From: Archegozetes longisetosus
Taxonomy: Eukaryota; Arthropoda; Arachnida; Sarcoptiformes; Trhypochthoniidae
Assembly (NCBI GenBank): GCA_018873245.2
Contig: JAEMBT020000008.1
Span: 4,118,001-4,182,000, forward strand
Length of the DNA: 64,000 nt
Reading direction: 5' to 3'
Positions 50,601-59,958 of this stretch are shown here, piece after piece. Numbering within the stretch: position 1 is the stretch's first letter; each line of letters opens with the position of its first letter. The translations under genes and the position numbers were made by a program. The notes beneath the pieces were generated by a model. That model was given only the letters and a program-made list of their open reading frames with translations. It searched no databases and was not told where the DNA came from.

Positions 50601-53600
50601 ATTATAAAACCTATTAATGATAGGCCGAACCTAATCTATTGAAACACGAGCACAAACTCCTATATAATAAATGTTGAACTTTGGGTTCAATCTAATAGAC
50701 GAAAGCATTCGTACAAAGTTTGCTTTATTCGTTAGTTTGTTATTTTTGACGAAAGTAAATTAAAGTAAACCAAATTTAGTCTTATTAGAAATTAGAGATT
50801 TGGTAATAATCTCAACTTTAAACAATAATTGTACTTCGCTTAAAGCACTTAATAGATAGATAAAACACAAGAAATACTTCAAATAAACAAACAAAGACTT
50901 GCACTTAAACAGAAAGTAAATAAAGTAATCAAACAAAATGTACTTATTGTTCTGGTTGGTTTGGTTGAGAAGAAAGTCGTCAAAAATTTGTTGTATTTTC
51001 TGACTAGTAATAGATGCTAAATTTGCGTCAGGACCACTACTTCTACAAGTGTCTTCAGCTTCAAACCATGTTTTTCTTTCGTTGAACACTTTATAGCAAT
51101 GATTTGGTCCGTCGAACCAATCTGAAGAAGTGCGACAGAAGTCTTTAGGGGATGAGTGATAAGTGAAACAGAAGCCAATAGATTGTTGAAAAGTTTGATG
51201 AGTGATAAGATTAGAATCTCGATCAGGATTGAATGCATAAATTTTGATTATTATAGATGAATTATAAGATGAAAATATTGGCAGTGATTGGGGATCATAT
51301 CCTGTCCAATTACCACATAAATGATCAACTTGATCATTAACTATAACTTGTATGAATTTAGTTTTACAAAATAGTCCTCTATGTGCTGAAATATTAGACG
51401 TTATAATTTTTGTAAATGCAACTTGTATGTTAGACTCTATTTCTCCTTTTATTTCTATCATACAAACTTCTCTTTCTTCTCTTTCTTCTCTTTCTTCTCT
51501 CGTATAACTTATTGAGTAGTTATCTGATGAACAGTAATTCTGTTTAGTATCTCCAACTGAAATTGTCACGTTCGTACACATTCGAACAAACTCTATTTTC
51601 AATCCAAATCCATACGTATTATTGCTTTATAAATATATTAATCATTCTGTTATTAATCAGATATATTATTTATTATTTATATTTACGCCCTAATTTAGTA
51701 ATATTTTGAAAATTTATTTTTATTTTTAAAACTTGTTTTCATTTTTGAAAATTTATTTTTATTTTTTAAATTTGTTTTCATTTTTGAAAATTTATTTTTA
51801 TTTTTTAAATCGGTTTATAGTTGAATCATTAGAAAACAATTATTGAAACTTTTACTAATAGCTTTGAAATCGGCTTATAATTGAAGTCATTATAATTATA
51901 GATAATTATGAAGATAGACAATTCAATATTTAACTCAATTAATATTGAAATGCATTACTTATTAATAGACTTTATTATGTTTTTAGTGAATCGAAGTTTT
52001 GGACTTCAGCTTAAACTGGTAATTACTATATAAAATAAGATACACTCTAAAACTTAATAATCACTAATAGCAACTAGTAATGTTAGCATCCTTTCTATCA
52101 GATGATTACATCAAATATTTACTATCTTATGGAATATTTAATATAGTAATCAAGCAAAATTACGAATCAGATTTCTGAACAAACTTAGGAGCACTACAGG
52201 GATGGATATAGCAACAGATTTGTCCTGTTGCTACCGTTGATTATTAAACCTTTAACTGTATAAGATAATTGGACTGCAATTGAAGGCTCTTTACGAAAAA
52301 ATAATTTGTTATTCAAGTGACACTCAATTTTAATATAAGACTATATTATAGATTTTGTTAATTATCTTGATAGCATTTCTGCCAGATATGCAATTATGAG
52401 ATATTTTTATTGTCAGGACTTGAATACGTGTTTTTTATCGTTTTATTTAGCTATTATCTTCAATTACATATTACACTTTGACATCTCTCGAGCTGTGGTC
52501 ATGTCATCGTCTTTTAGTCAAGTGATCACTGGGTTTGACATAAATTTAATTTTGAAATATTGATCGCAACTCACATATTGAGCTAAAGCTAACTTTACAT
52601 GAAAGCTTTTATCTAGAAAAGGTTTTCAATTTTGATGATATTATTCGTAAGTCTGGTAGCTATGTGGGGTTTTAGGAAAAATTTGACATTTAATTACGTC
52701 CAACTGCAAATTATTAATCATTCTTGATTTAGCTTTATGTCAACTTTCGCTATAAAACAATACACAAAGTACTAAATGAAAGCAAAGCTAACATTAAGTA
52801 ATGGACTGTTTGCATTCAAGAAACACGTACTCAAATATTTTATGACATTACAGAAATTTTTGACCTGAATAACGCAATGTTGCATTGAGTAAATGTTGGT
52901 TCCGTAATTGCCTTGATTTGCGTCAAGTTTTAGGTGTACGGAAGCTGTGTAGATCACTCAAATCTGGTTTTCACGCTTTGAGCAAGGTTAGCCCAAACCT
53001 AATCCAACCTAACCTGACTAACTTAACTAGATTAAGCCCAATGTTACTGTAAAAGTTAAGTTGGTTAGGTTAGATTAGAGAAATCGCGTGCATATTGTGC
53101 TAGGCATAGAAGCCAAGTTGGAGTGCTCCGTATGACTCCCGTTTACCTGAGACTCGGTGCAAACAAAGGGAAGTATAGGACGAATATTTGCCGTTGCATT
53201 AATCTAAAAAGAATTGACCAACTTTCCGTGCAGGGTAGATTGTTGACTTTCTATTGTTAGTTTAAAAATTAATTCATGACCTTTCCGAGTTGCGAAGTGA
53301 GTTTAGATTTGAGACTTTCTCTTAAGGTAATGCGCAGCTTTAGATAGAGCTTAGTTAGGGATGAACTTAGTTAGGATGAGCTTAGTTAGAGATACCAATG
53401 TTCGATTGACTCGTTCCAGATACATCTTCAAGGACATGCCTCAAGTTGTTCGTACGAAGCATGCAAAGTGATATTCTATGCAAATAAAATCTTTGCATTA
53501 CTGTAAGCTTTATATGATACTACGAAATAATACTATATGTAACACTTGTGGACAACTCATAGGCAATATATCATACGTAATGTTGACAGCTTGAGACACT

Positions 53601-54555
53601 TTCTTTCATGATGACAGAGGAATGCAATCAATTGAAAATTGGTAGTAAGGTATCGTATGAAAACGTTGGACACTTCAATCTAAGCTTTATAGGATTAAGT
53701 TAAGTGAAGATTCTGACTTTGTTTCTGACTTGGTCTGTCAGCTAAGCTGTTGTATCTGAAGAATTTAGGCCAAAAGTTAGATAAATCATTATTAAGAATG
53801 GTATTACAATAGAAAAAAACAAACTAATACAGGATGAGCATTGATATAACTACTTATTTTTATAGTTTTTCATGAGCTTCGTAAGAACACTTTTTCATAA
53901 CTTGCATAACAATATTCGACTATATTTATCATTTGAACATAACTATGCAATTGATCACCAAAAAAGTTCATAAATAAAACCAATTCTAACTGATGACTAA
54001 CTGATTTGATATATCAATGAAATCTACACAGAAAACATTTTAGATAATAGAATTGAATCGATGTGTCTTAGTTACAAATATATAGAAATTGATTGACATT
54101 TAAAAGTAAAGAAATGAAAAAATAAAAAAGATATAAACATACCTGAATTGACTGTCAATATGAAATATAAAGGTTAACGAACTATTATAAGAAACGATGT
54201 GTTTTTGTTGAGTAAAATTAGTATGATTAGTCTGTCCACATAGTTTCAAAACTCGAGTTTTAGCAGGAGTAACAGGACTAAAAGAAAGATAATTTCTATT
54301 ACATACTGAATGTCCAGTAGTTAATTGTGGAATATCTAATTCCAAAATAGTTATAACAATCCGATATCCATTGGGAGCATTTATATTGTTAACACAATGA
54401 ACGCTTTGATTGTTATTATTATTATTGTAATAGTTGATTATTGTATCACTTTTAGTGTAAGTAACATTGCAAGTTTCTACTATTGTAGGTTGACTTAATA
54501 CTTTTTCCGTTATCCCTATTAAAATCACTACCAATATATCCGAAATGCCAATCAT
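31775..54555 (-). CDS. Large CUB / C-type lectin / EGF single-pass receptor, 20 coding exons
   Basis: Exons, 5' to 3': 54143-54555, 50944-51624, 49450-49550, 47549-47758, 46558-46762, 45374-45741, 43803-44090, 39815-40326, 39275-39416, 38683-39219, 38006-38254, 37097-37222, 35648-35848, 34976-35534, 34490-34700, 33582-34117, 32952-33291, 32142-32875, 31983-32066, 31775-31892. Every donor and acceptor phase agrees; total 6,615 nt, 2,204 aa. Order: signal peptide (1-23), CUB1, CUB2, CTLD1, CUB3, CTLD2, CUB4, CUB5, CUB6-like, three EGF, membrane helix (about 1301-1322), and an 880-residue Ser-rich cytoplasmic tail. Start is MIGISDIL (upstream open frame lacks ATG). CUB, CTLD and EGF domains bind protein or sugar ligands, so this is a surface receptor or adhesion protein; ligand and pathway are unknown. 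I cannot name an orthologue. A non-coding 5' exon further right is possible. Confidence 0.9.
34191..34207 (+). repeat. Short (TTAGG) run in receptor intron
   Basis: Three TTAGG units, in the intron between receptor exons 15 and 16. Confidence 0.7.
34743..34910. mobile_element. TA-flanked inverted-repeat element in receptor intron, family B
   Basis: 168 bp; the left end CAGTCGCTTCTCGTTATAATG and right end (reverse-complemented) CAGTCGACTCTTTGTATAATG are inverted, each flanked by TA. It lies in the intron between receptor exons 14 and 15. Copies occur at 61125-61299 and, degenerate, at 40411-40565. CAGTCGxxTCTCxTTATAAT ends with TA duplication suggest a pogo/Tigger-type MITE (inference). Confidence 0.75.
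35648..35848 (-). CDS. Receptor exon 13: end of EGF3, membrane helix
   Basis: Starts with the last EGF cysteine (GVHCERL), then a short juxtamembrane stretch, the hydrophobic helix FWLGLITVAAVLALLSIIYC, and the basic stop-transfer KKK. The cytosolic side continues FFAEEIERSKSN. This fixes the topology: domains outside, tail inside. Confidence 0.88.
36150..36300 (-). repeat. Dispersed repeat, GCGCTCAGCC family, copy 2 (inverted)
   Basis: The reverse complement reads ATAAGTGCTGAGCTATTTAA and TTTGATTTGACGTC, then CCTAATGCCTACAGACTC. It aligns over about 140 bp with 10590-10735 and 59410-59555. It sits in the receptor intron between exons 12 and 13. Confidence 0.55.
37097..38254 (-). CDS. Receptor exons 11-12: EGF repeats
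   Basis: Exon 11 encodes EGF1 (CEYDPCINGGACLIS, YCKCPQLWTGIFC) and most of EGF2 (CGDHGVCKLNR, YVCHCDSG). Exon 12 finishes EGF2 (YTGVHCE) and starts EGF3 (CTKSNPCGDRGSC, KCKCHSWYEG), which is completed by GVHCE in exon 13. Both exons are phase 1-1 symmetrical, the class typical of shuffled extracellular modules. No calcium-binding EGF signature is evident. Confidence 0.88.
38426..38557. repeat. 12-bp minisatellite in receptor intron, about 11 copies
   Basis: Unit AATATCTAACTG; a higher-order block ending CTGACTCCATATCTAATT occurs twice. It lies between receptor exons 10 and 11. Confidence 0.85.
38683..40326 (-). CDS. Receptor exons 8-10: CUB4, CUB5 and a degenerate CUB6
   Basis: Exon 8 carries all of CUB4 (VNYPNSYTNHLYY, CLYDYLII, CGRF, GSGFKAHW) and the start of CUB5 (IQSPGYPTWNLPNLNC). 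Exon 9 continues it (LDFDIDNLEEEYCKFDNYLM, LCGS). Exon 10 ends CUB5 and adds a CUB-like segment (LNYPHECPIDNQIFLKAP, CQFTNDHLIF) with weak conservation. The intron between exons 9 and 10 is only 55 bp. The intron before exon 8 is the longest, 3,476 bp. Confidence 0.85.
40411..40565. mobile_element. Degenerate copy of family-B inverted-repeat element
   Basis: Starts after TA with CAGTCTCCTTTGGTTATAG and keeps the internal words TTTAATGCACTAGAAATCGATTG and TTTTTCAATAGTGTAG seen in the copy at 34743. The right end is eroded, so the boundary is approximate. Confidence 0.55.
41630..41679. repeat. (GA)n microsatellite
   Basis: About 25 uninterrupted AG dinucleotides inside the long receptor intron. 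Confidence 0.95.
43803..54555 (-). CDS. Receptor exons 1-7: signal peptide, CUB1-CUB2-CTLD1-CUB3-CTLD2
   Basis: CUB1 spans exons 1-2; the join gives DSQFSNNTYGFGLKI, a typical CUB end. CUB2 lies wholly in exon 2 and contains an EER repeat. CTLD1 spans exons 2-4 (HCYKVF, FWIGGND, NCIEI, YWNDISC, FICQ), with the WND Ca-site motif kept but no clear EPN/QPD. CUB3 spans exons 5-6 (STPNYPSLYPNNLNC, then SCLYDYITI and KYCGDW). CTLD2 spans exons 6-7 (NKCYLIS to AGYICV) but has an 8-residue tandem repeat and lost the WND. Introns are 0.8-2.5 kb. Confidence 0.88.
43918..43980 (-). repeat. Coding 24-bp tandem repeat inside CTLD2
   Basis: Three imperfect 24-bp units encode IDDNEKVT, IGDNEKAT and IGDNRKSC in receptor exon 7, where a C-type lectin domain normally has its long loop. 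The frame is kept. Confidence 0.8.
44196..44460. mobile_element. Short inverted-repeat element, CCGTAGC family, copy 3 (truncated)
   Basis: Begins CTCACAGCCGTAGCAAG and shares internal words with copies at 224 and 11471 (AAGTGTAAGTCTCTAATG; TTTAGCC near the end). The right terminal repeat is not recognisable. Receptor intron 6. Confidence 0.45.
45749..45773. repeat. (ATT)n microsatellite at a splice acceptor
   Basis: About eight ATT units ending 8 bp from the acceptor of receptor exon 6 (45741). On the transcribed sense the intron therefore ends in AAT repeats and ACAAAAG. Confidence 0.9.
48016..48146. repeat. 17-bp minisatellite in receptor intron, about 8 copies
   Basis: Unit GAATATTCTTCTGAGTG with alternating TCT/TAT and GTG/ATG/GTA variants. 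It lies between receptor exons 3 and 4. Confidence 0.85.
48601..48732. repeat. 12-bp minisatellite in receptor intron, about 11 copies
   Basis: Unit TTTTTCGGATCA, diverging towards the right end; the 12-bp register is kept throughout. Confidence 0.8.
50438..50498 (-). repeat. Degenerate CCTAA tract in receptor intron
   Basis: About 12 units of the TTAGG complement with point changes, between receptor exons 2 and 3. Confidence 0.75.
51470..51500 (-). repeat. Coding 9-bp repeat (EER) inside CUB2
   Basis: A pyrimidine run of TCTCTTTCT units in receptor exon 2 encodes REEREEREERE within a CUB domain loop. The length is a multiple of three, so expansion keeps the frame. Confidence 0.8.
52043..52258. 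mobile_element. TA-flanked inverted-repeat element, family C, copy 1
   Basis: 216 bp flanked by TA on both sides. The left end CACTCTAAAACTTAATAATC and reverse-complemented right end CAGTTAAAGGTTTAATAATC both run on to TAGCAA, so the terminal inverted repeats are about 31 bp. Copies at 57173, 57917 and 58660 share the interior (CTATCAGATGAT; AATATAGTAATCAA; CAACAGAT). Non-coding. Confidence 0.8.
52985..53078. repeat. TTAGG/CCTAA-type words, both orientations
   Basis: A short CCTAA run (52985-53020) followed by a TTAGG run (53060-53078), i.e. an inverted pair about 40 bp apart. Confidence 0.6.
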
Positions 54556-55410
54556 AGCAATACTATTTTTCAATTTTATACTCGCTGTTACACTAATCCA
54601 AACGTTGTCGCTTTAATATAAAAATATAATTTAACTTATTGTCAACAAATATTGACTTTTGCAAAGATGCCAAACAAAAATGCAAAAATGATTGCAATAA
54701 TAGATAATTAGTAAATCAAAAATTGACGAGTGTTATACAATTAAATTTAGAAATTATTGAATTTATTTGCAAATAGCAAGCTCAATGTTGAATAAATAAA
54801 TTAAATGGAATAATTAGATGATAATAATAAAATGAAATAATTGAATAATAAAAGTTTTGCATATATCGAAAATATATAAGCTATGAATGAAAAGATAGCA
54901 AAGATACGAAATCTATGGAGCACTTAAGAAGACACTTTCACAGAATGTGGTAACAGTTATGGTAAAGGCATCGAGAGGTATAATAGATAGGTATAGAAAA
55001 ATGTCAATTGTTAATAGTAGTGTTGTATTGGAAAACATAGACGTTCAGAGGCATTTGGTGTAGTATGAGTTTAGTTGCACAGAACGAGAAAAGAGCTAAT
55101 ACGGTAGTTGTATAATCCAGGAGAACAACTGATAGCATAACAGAATATTTCCAGTTTAGCCCATATAGAATATAGAGAATATTCTCGCGTGCGCTCCAGG
55201 TCTTTGCCTCTATTCCTTCTGTGCTCTACTATTATTGATCTGCTTTTATTTTTTAATATATAAACTTTGTCTGCTCAGTATTCGGTTTCCTATTTGCAGT
55301 TTTGTTCGTAATTTCATACTTGAGCATACCTGGTAATCAGAAATATCCTAAAAATTTGCCAAAAATTGACCCAAAAATTGACCCAAAACTTGCCAAAAAT
55401 TGTCAAAGTC

Positions 55411-55470
55411 TAACCTAACATAACTGAACTAAACTTAAACCTAAACCAACCTAACCTAACCTAACCTATC
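55411..55470 (-). repeat. Degenerate CCTAA tract
   Basis: About 11 units of the TTAGG complement, the right half perfect, the left half mutated. Confidence 0.8.
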
Positions 55471-57172
55471 ATAATAGTTATTAGTGATACAAAGTTCGAT
55501 AAATCTATGATCGCTATTATAATCAATTGCTTGATAGTCATGTCAAGAGATGAAACGCATTGAGAAAGTTTTTAATTTTGAAATATTTAAAAAAAGCAAA
55601 TACTATTGATTTGGCATTAAACTCTAAATATTTGACTATTTTCTAGAAATCTATTGAGTAATATTAATAATATAGTGATATTTATTTAGAATTGGAAAAG
55701 AACTTTCAATGATAGAATAGTCTTTCAGTCTATAGAATAGTTAGAAATTAAAATATTTTTCTTAACCATAACCTAGAAGCTTAGAAGAAATATATGTTCC
55801 AAATTGAATAGAGTATTATTATCATTATGAATATTTCAATACAAATATAAGTTACTGGTATATCAGATACGTATTAATCGAATATTTTAGATTTTATTAT
55901 GGAGTTGTATGAGTCAACATAATAAAACTTTATAATCCATCAAACAATTCCAATAGTTTTTGAGAAAACTATCAGACACAGAATCAGGTTTAATAACTTA
56001 AGTATTAACTTGATATTAGCCTACAGACAAATACAATTGAGACTGTATTTTTGAAATCAAGTAGAAACACATCGAACACATGATGACTGAATCCGGATCT
56101 AACAAACTTGTATTCTATAAAATAATAACAGCAACTCTACAAAATCCATAATTAATTATAGCAGAAACATTAAATCGTCTTATTAAATTGTCAATCAATT
56201 ATATTATATGACAATTGAAATTGAGTAGGTGTAGTGCTTTTATGAAAACATAGTCAAACACTTTTATTAACACAAAGATATAATTCATTTCTGTGATATG
56301 ATAGGCAGAAGTATAGACATAGATACAGATATAGGTACAGATATAAATAGTGTGATCAATAATTTGCTCAACTTCACTTTGTACTAGCTTTTTCTCAAAT
56401 GATTCTCTATTTACGTGTTTTCTAATTTACTAATTGAAAAATTAGATCTGAAAACATAACTTAAAACTGATATGTTTCTATTGGCAGTAAGAATAGTTTT
56501 AAAAAATCAAACAGAAATGTGTTGTGAAAGATTAATACAAAAATAGCCAGTAGCTAGCACTTGTAGCAAGCTGTTATAAGTGTTATAAGTAGTAAACAGA
56601 ATAAGACATTTGAGGTGAAGGGCGAGAATAGAAAGTTGTGATCAGAATAAAAATAAATTGTTACCTAAAATTAGAAGAGTTACATTATTAACTTGAAGCT
56701 TGTTTCTAAAAGATTGTTTTGTTTGGTTTTGTTTTTCAACGCATTTACCATATTGGCGATGAGAATAAAAGTTTAGTTTTAATTTATTTTAATGGAACAG
56801 TTAATTTGAAATTTTAATACAGAGTATATATGAATTCAGTGAAAGATCATTAAACGTGAAATATTTGTCCATTAACTCAAGTCTATTAATGATTGCGAAA
56901 AAAACATAAATAAATGGCAATTTTTTAGTGAATATAAATTTCATTCTGTTGCTAACTCAGTCTTCTATAAAATCAATTTGAATATAAACGCCTTAAGAGA
57001 AAATTTGAACAAAAACACCCTAAGAATAAATTTAATTTCAACTTGGGATCTGATTGGATTAAGTTTTAATGGAACTTAAATTCAAATTGATGGGTGTTTT
57101 AATATGATCCAAGTTGATATATAAATAAGAAGATATTCTATTTCAATCAAACCATCCCTTCTGCCGATTGTA

Positions 57173-57391
57173 CTGTTCAAAACTTAATAATCGACGAGAG
57201 CAACAAGAAAAACTGTTACTATGTCAAACTTGATCTGATGTGCATCTATCTGTTGCAATACTCAATTTGAAATTTGCCTTAATTACTATATTGAATGTTC
57301 TATAAGTATTTTAATATATTCGAAATTATCATCTGATAGAAAGCATGTTATCACTTGAGATTACTATAAAAGAATATAAAGTTTTAGATTG
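57173..57391 (-). mobile_element. Family-C inverted-repeat element, copy 2 (inverted)
   Basis: The reverse complement matches copy 1: CATGCTTTCTATCAGATGAT, then CAATATAGTAATTAAGGC, then CAACAGATAGATG, then GTTGC and CGATTATTAAGTTTTGAAC. TA flanks both ends. 219 bp. Confidence 0.7.
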
Positions 57392-57916
57392 TAGTTGAAT
57401 GAGATATTAGCATATATTAGTGAAATTGTTCAATGTATAAGTCATATAGAAATAAATAAATATGAATTGCAATCAATGAGTTAGGAGCATAAGAGAAGAG
57501 AACAAATATAGTATTTATATCAAATATGAGAAACTGGGACATTATATTGCTAATGTTTTCTTATTATATAGATTGAAATACACAAACCCAATATGCATTT
57601 AATACTATTTTTATAGGCATCAAACATTTCAAATGGTTGTAGATATAAGATTTGAAATTTTAGGTCAATTATGACAATTCTATTAAACAAATATTAGAAC
57701 TAAGTATCAAAAGCAAGACTTATAGAATAATAAAATAAAGTAAACATAATATGAATGGTTGATAAAAATGTATTTCTTTCAACGAATCAATTTGATTGAA
57801 AATCATATTTACGAGCTTATAAAAAGGTTTATTATGTAAAATCATAGAAAGAAGAAGTTTATGATCAATAATAGTTGCTTCACTAAAATTATATAAGGTC
57901 ATCAACAATGAATATG

Positions 57917-58143
57917 CACTCAAAAACTCAATAATCGTTTATAGCGACCAGAAGTCATGCGTTGTGATGGCTTGTTTTTAATCAGATCATAATATATAAG
58001 GTATTAGCGAACTTTTAGAATGCTCAATATAGTAATCAAAGCAAATCTAAAACATAGTTCGGCAACAGATGTACATGAGACGAAGGTTGATATAGTAACG
58101 ACCTTATTATTGTTGCTACCTACGATTATTAAATTTTCGACTG
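57917..58143 (+). mobile_element. Family-C inverted-repeat element, copy 3
   Basis: The left end CACTCAAAAACTCAATAATCG and reverse-complemented right end CAGTCGAAAATTTAATAATCG form long terminal inverted repeats ending in TAGCGAC/TAGCAAC. The interior matches copies 1 and 4. 227 bp; flanks TG/TG, so the TA duplication has probably mutated. Confidence 0.75.
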
Positions 58144-58659
58144 TGCGATATACATCAATAGGAATATGAAGTACAACTGGAATCTACTTTTTCTAATTTT
58201 TAATTCAAACATCAAGGTAAACCTTGAAAATATTTATGATTAAAATTGAGTGATACTTTTAACGTAGAATTACTGTATCTTAACCAGAATTTTAAACTTA
58301 TTTTAAGCTTAAAGTTGATATTAAGGTTGATGAATCAAGATTTCAGGAATGAGTCGTCAATTCGTTGAGCTATTACTTGGATTACTCAATCAATTAAGCA
58401 ATGGAAAGGATGGAATGAAAAATATTTATGATATTAGTTCGTAAAAATACTTTATGTTTACCCAACTGAAAATAATAGATAAAAGTTGTACAACAGAGTA
58501 ATCAAGTTTAACTCAATTATAACACTATCATGTATGGAAGTTCTTATTCTTAAATAATCTTGTACAACAAGTTTAAATATAGACAAAGCTAATTATTCAT
58601 TCTTTCAATTCAAATATTGCTTTAATCTTAATGAAACAATCAAAATTTTTGAATTTTTA

Positions 58660-58890
58660 TATTCGAAAATTTGATAATCGCTGATAGCAACTAAAAGTGA
58701 TGCACTGCCATCGGGTGCTCTCCATAAGATCAAAATATATTGAGATATTAACAAATTTATAGAATGTTGAATATAGTAAGGAAAAGAAAATAGAAATCAA
58801 ATTTGGCACTAAATTCATAAGCATGACAACAGATTACATAAGAACTGCATTTTCTTATTGCTATAACGGATCATTAAGTTTGAAATTTAT
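58660..58890 (+). mobile_element. Family-C inverted-repeat element, copy 4
   Basis: Starts TTCGAAAATTTGATAATCGC followed by TGATAGCAACT and ends TTGCTATAACGGATCATTAAG. The interior shares GAATGTTGAATATAGTAA and GACAACAGATTACAT with copy 3. Ends slightly eroded, boundaries approximate. Confidence 0.7.
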
Positions 58891-59409
58891 AGTAAAATAT
58901 TTTAACAATTTCTAGCCAATTGTTCAGCTTATATTGACAAAAAGTTAGACTGAAACAACTAAAAGCAATATTAAAATCATGTAAACAATAAACAGTTTGA
59001 AAATAGGTTATCGATTAAAGAACTAAACATTCATAAAGAATAATACATAGAATGAAACGATTATTTGAGGAATAACTTAAACATAAATAGTGGGAAAACT
59101 TAGTGAAACATAACCACCTTGGAATCTCAATTTTAGTTTCTATGTCAACCGATCGACAATTTAGAAGCAGTTATTAATGTGGCTGGTGGTATTTCTTGTG
59201 ACATAAATTAATGAAAGCTTATACTTTCAAAATGCTCGCTGTAATCCAACACAACATTCTATTTAGTGGTAGGTGAACAGGTTAGCAAACTTTCAACAAA
59301 TTTACTTCTTTTTTTGTAATTGTGTTTAATCAATATTAGTTTTATATTAAAATTATTTTTACCTAATTTGATGATAAAGTTGTCTTAATCTAGTGATTAG
59401 TTCTTGTCC

Positions 59410-59555
59410 GAATCGATATAAGCGCTCAGCCATTTAATGTTTGATTTGACATTCAATTTGTGGAATAAATATAGACTGTATTGGATATAAAAATGCCTAA
59501 TGCCTAGAGAGCTAGACTTAAATGTTGAAAAAAGTTTGAGAGACAATTGGCCACC
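59410..59555 (+). repeat. Dispersed repeat, GCGCTCAGCC family, copy 3
   Basis: CGATATAAGCGCTCAGCCATT and TTTGATTTGACATTCAATTTG are nearly identical to 10590-10735. It continues through ATGCCTAGAGAGCTAGACTT. Confidence 0.6.
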
Positions 59556-59902
59556 CTAGTTAGAATAGTGGTAGAGAAGTAGAAAAGGAGTTTTATTGAC
59601 AGAATAAAAGAAAGTTACATGAATGGTTGGAAGATTAATAAAATAAAACAAAATAAAACAAGCTACTCTGAACATTTGTTTTTCTACAATAAATCATTAG
59701 ATAATCGCAAATAATAAATTTAGTAGAAGCAGATTCAGCTTCATATAAAAGTCAAAGTTATTACCAACAGTTGTTTTTTATCTGCATTTTCTTTCTCCTA
59801 AGAAAATCATTTTCTTCTTTATACCAAATATTATACTATGTTTCACATTTACTTATTTTCACTTATTTACACTCATTTTCAGAATTCAACTCAATTTATC
59901 AT

Positions 59903-59958
59903 ATTCTATATCAAATTCTGTGTCAAATTCTGTGTCAAATTCTGTGTCAAATTCTATA
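59903..59958. repeat. 12-bp minisatellite at the end of the cuticle gene
   Basis: Unit TGTGTCAAATTC, about 4.5 copies. The stop codon of the cuticle gene (59947) falls inside the array. Confidence 0.8.

Larger units (their letters stand above)
51625..54142. other. First receptor intron
   Basis: A 2.5-kb intron with A/T-rich tandem words (51705-51810), one family-C inverted-repeat element (52043-52258) and TTAGG-type tracts around 52985-53080. No coding exon seen. Confidence 0.6.
54574..59946. other. 5.4 kb intergenic between receptor and cuticle gene
   Basis: No gene supported. It contains the receptor promoter somewhere right of 54555, a CCTAA tract (55411), three family-C inverted-repeat elements (57173, 57917, 58660), a GCGCTCAGCC-family repeat (59410) and a 12-bp minisatellite (59903). 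Confidence 0.5.

Noticed and set aside
57720-57923. 67-codon minus-strand frame
   Set aside because: Lies between family-C elements; no domain pattern.
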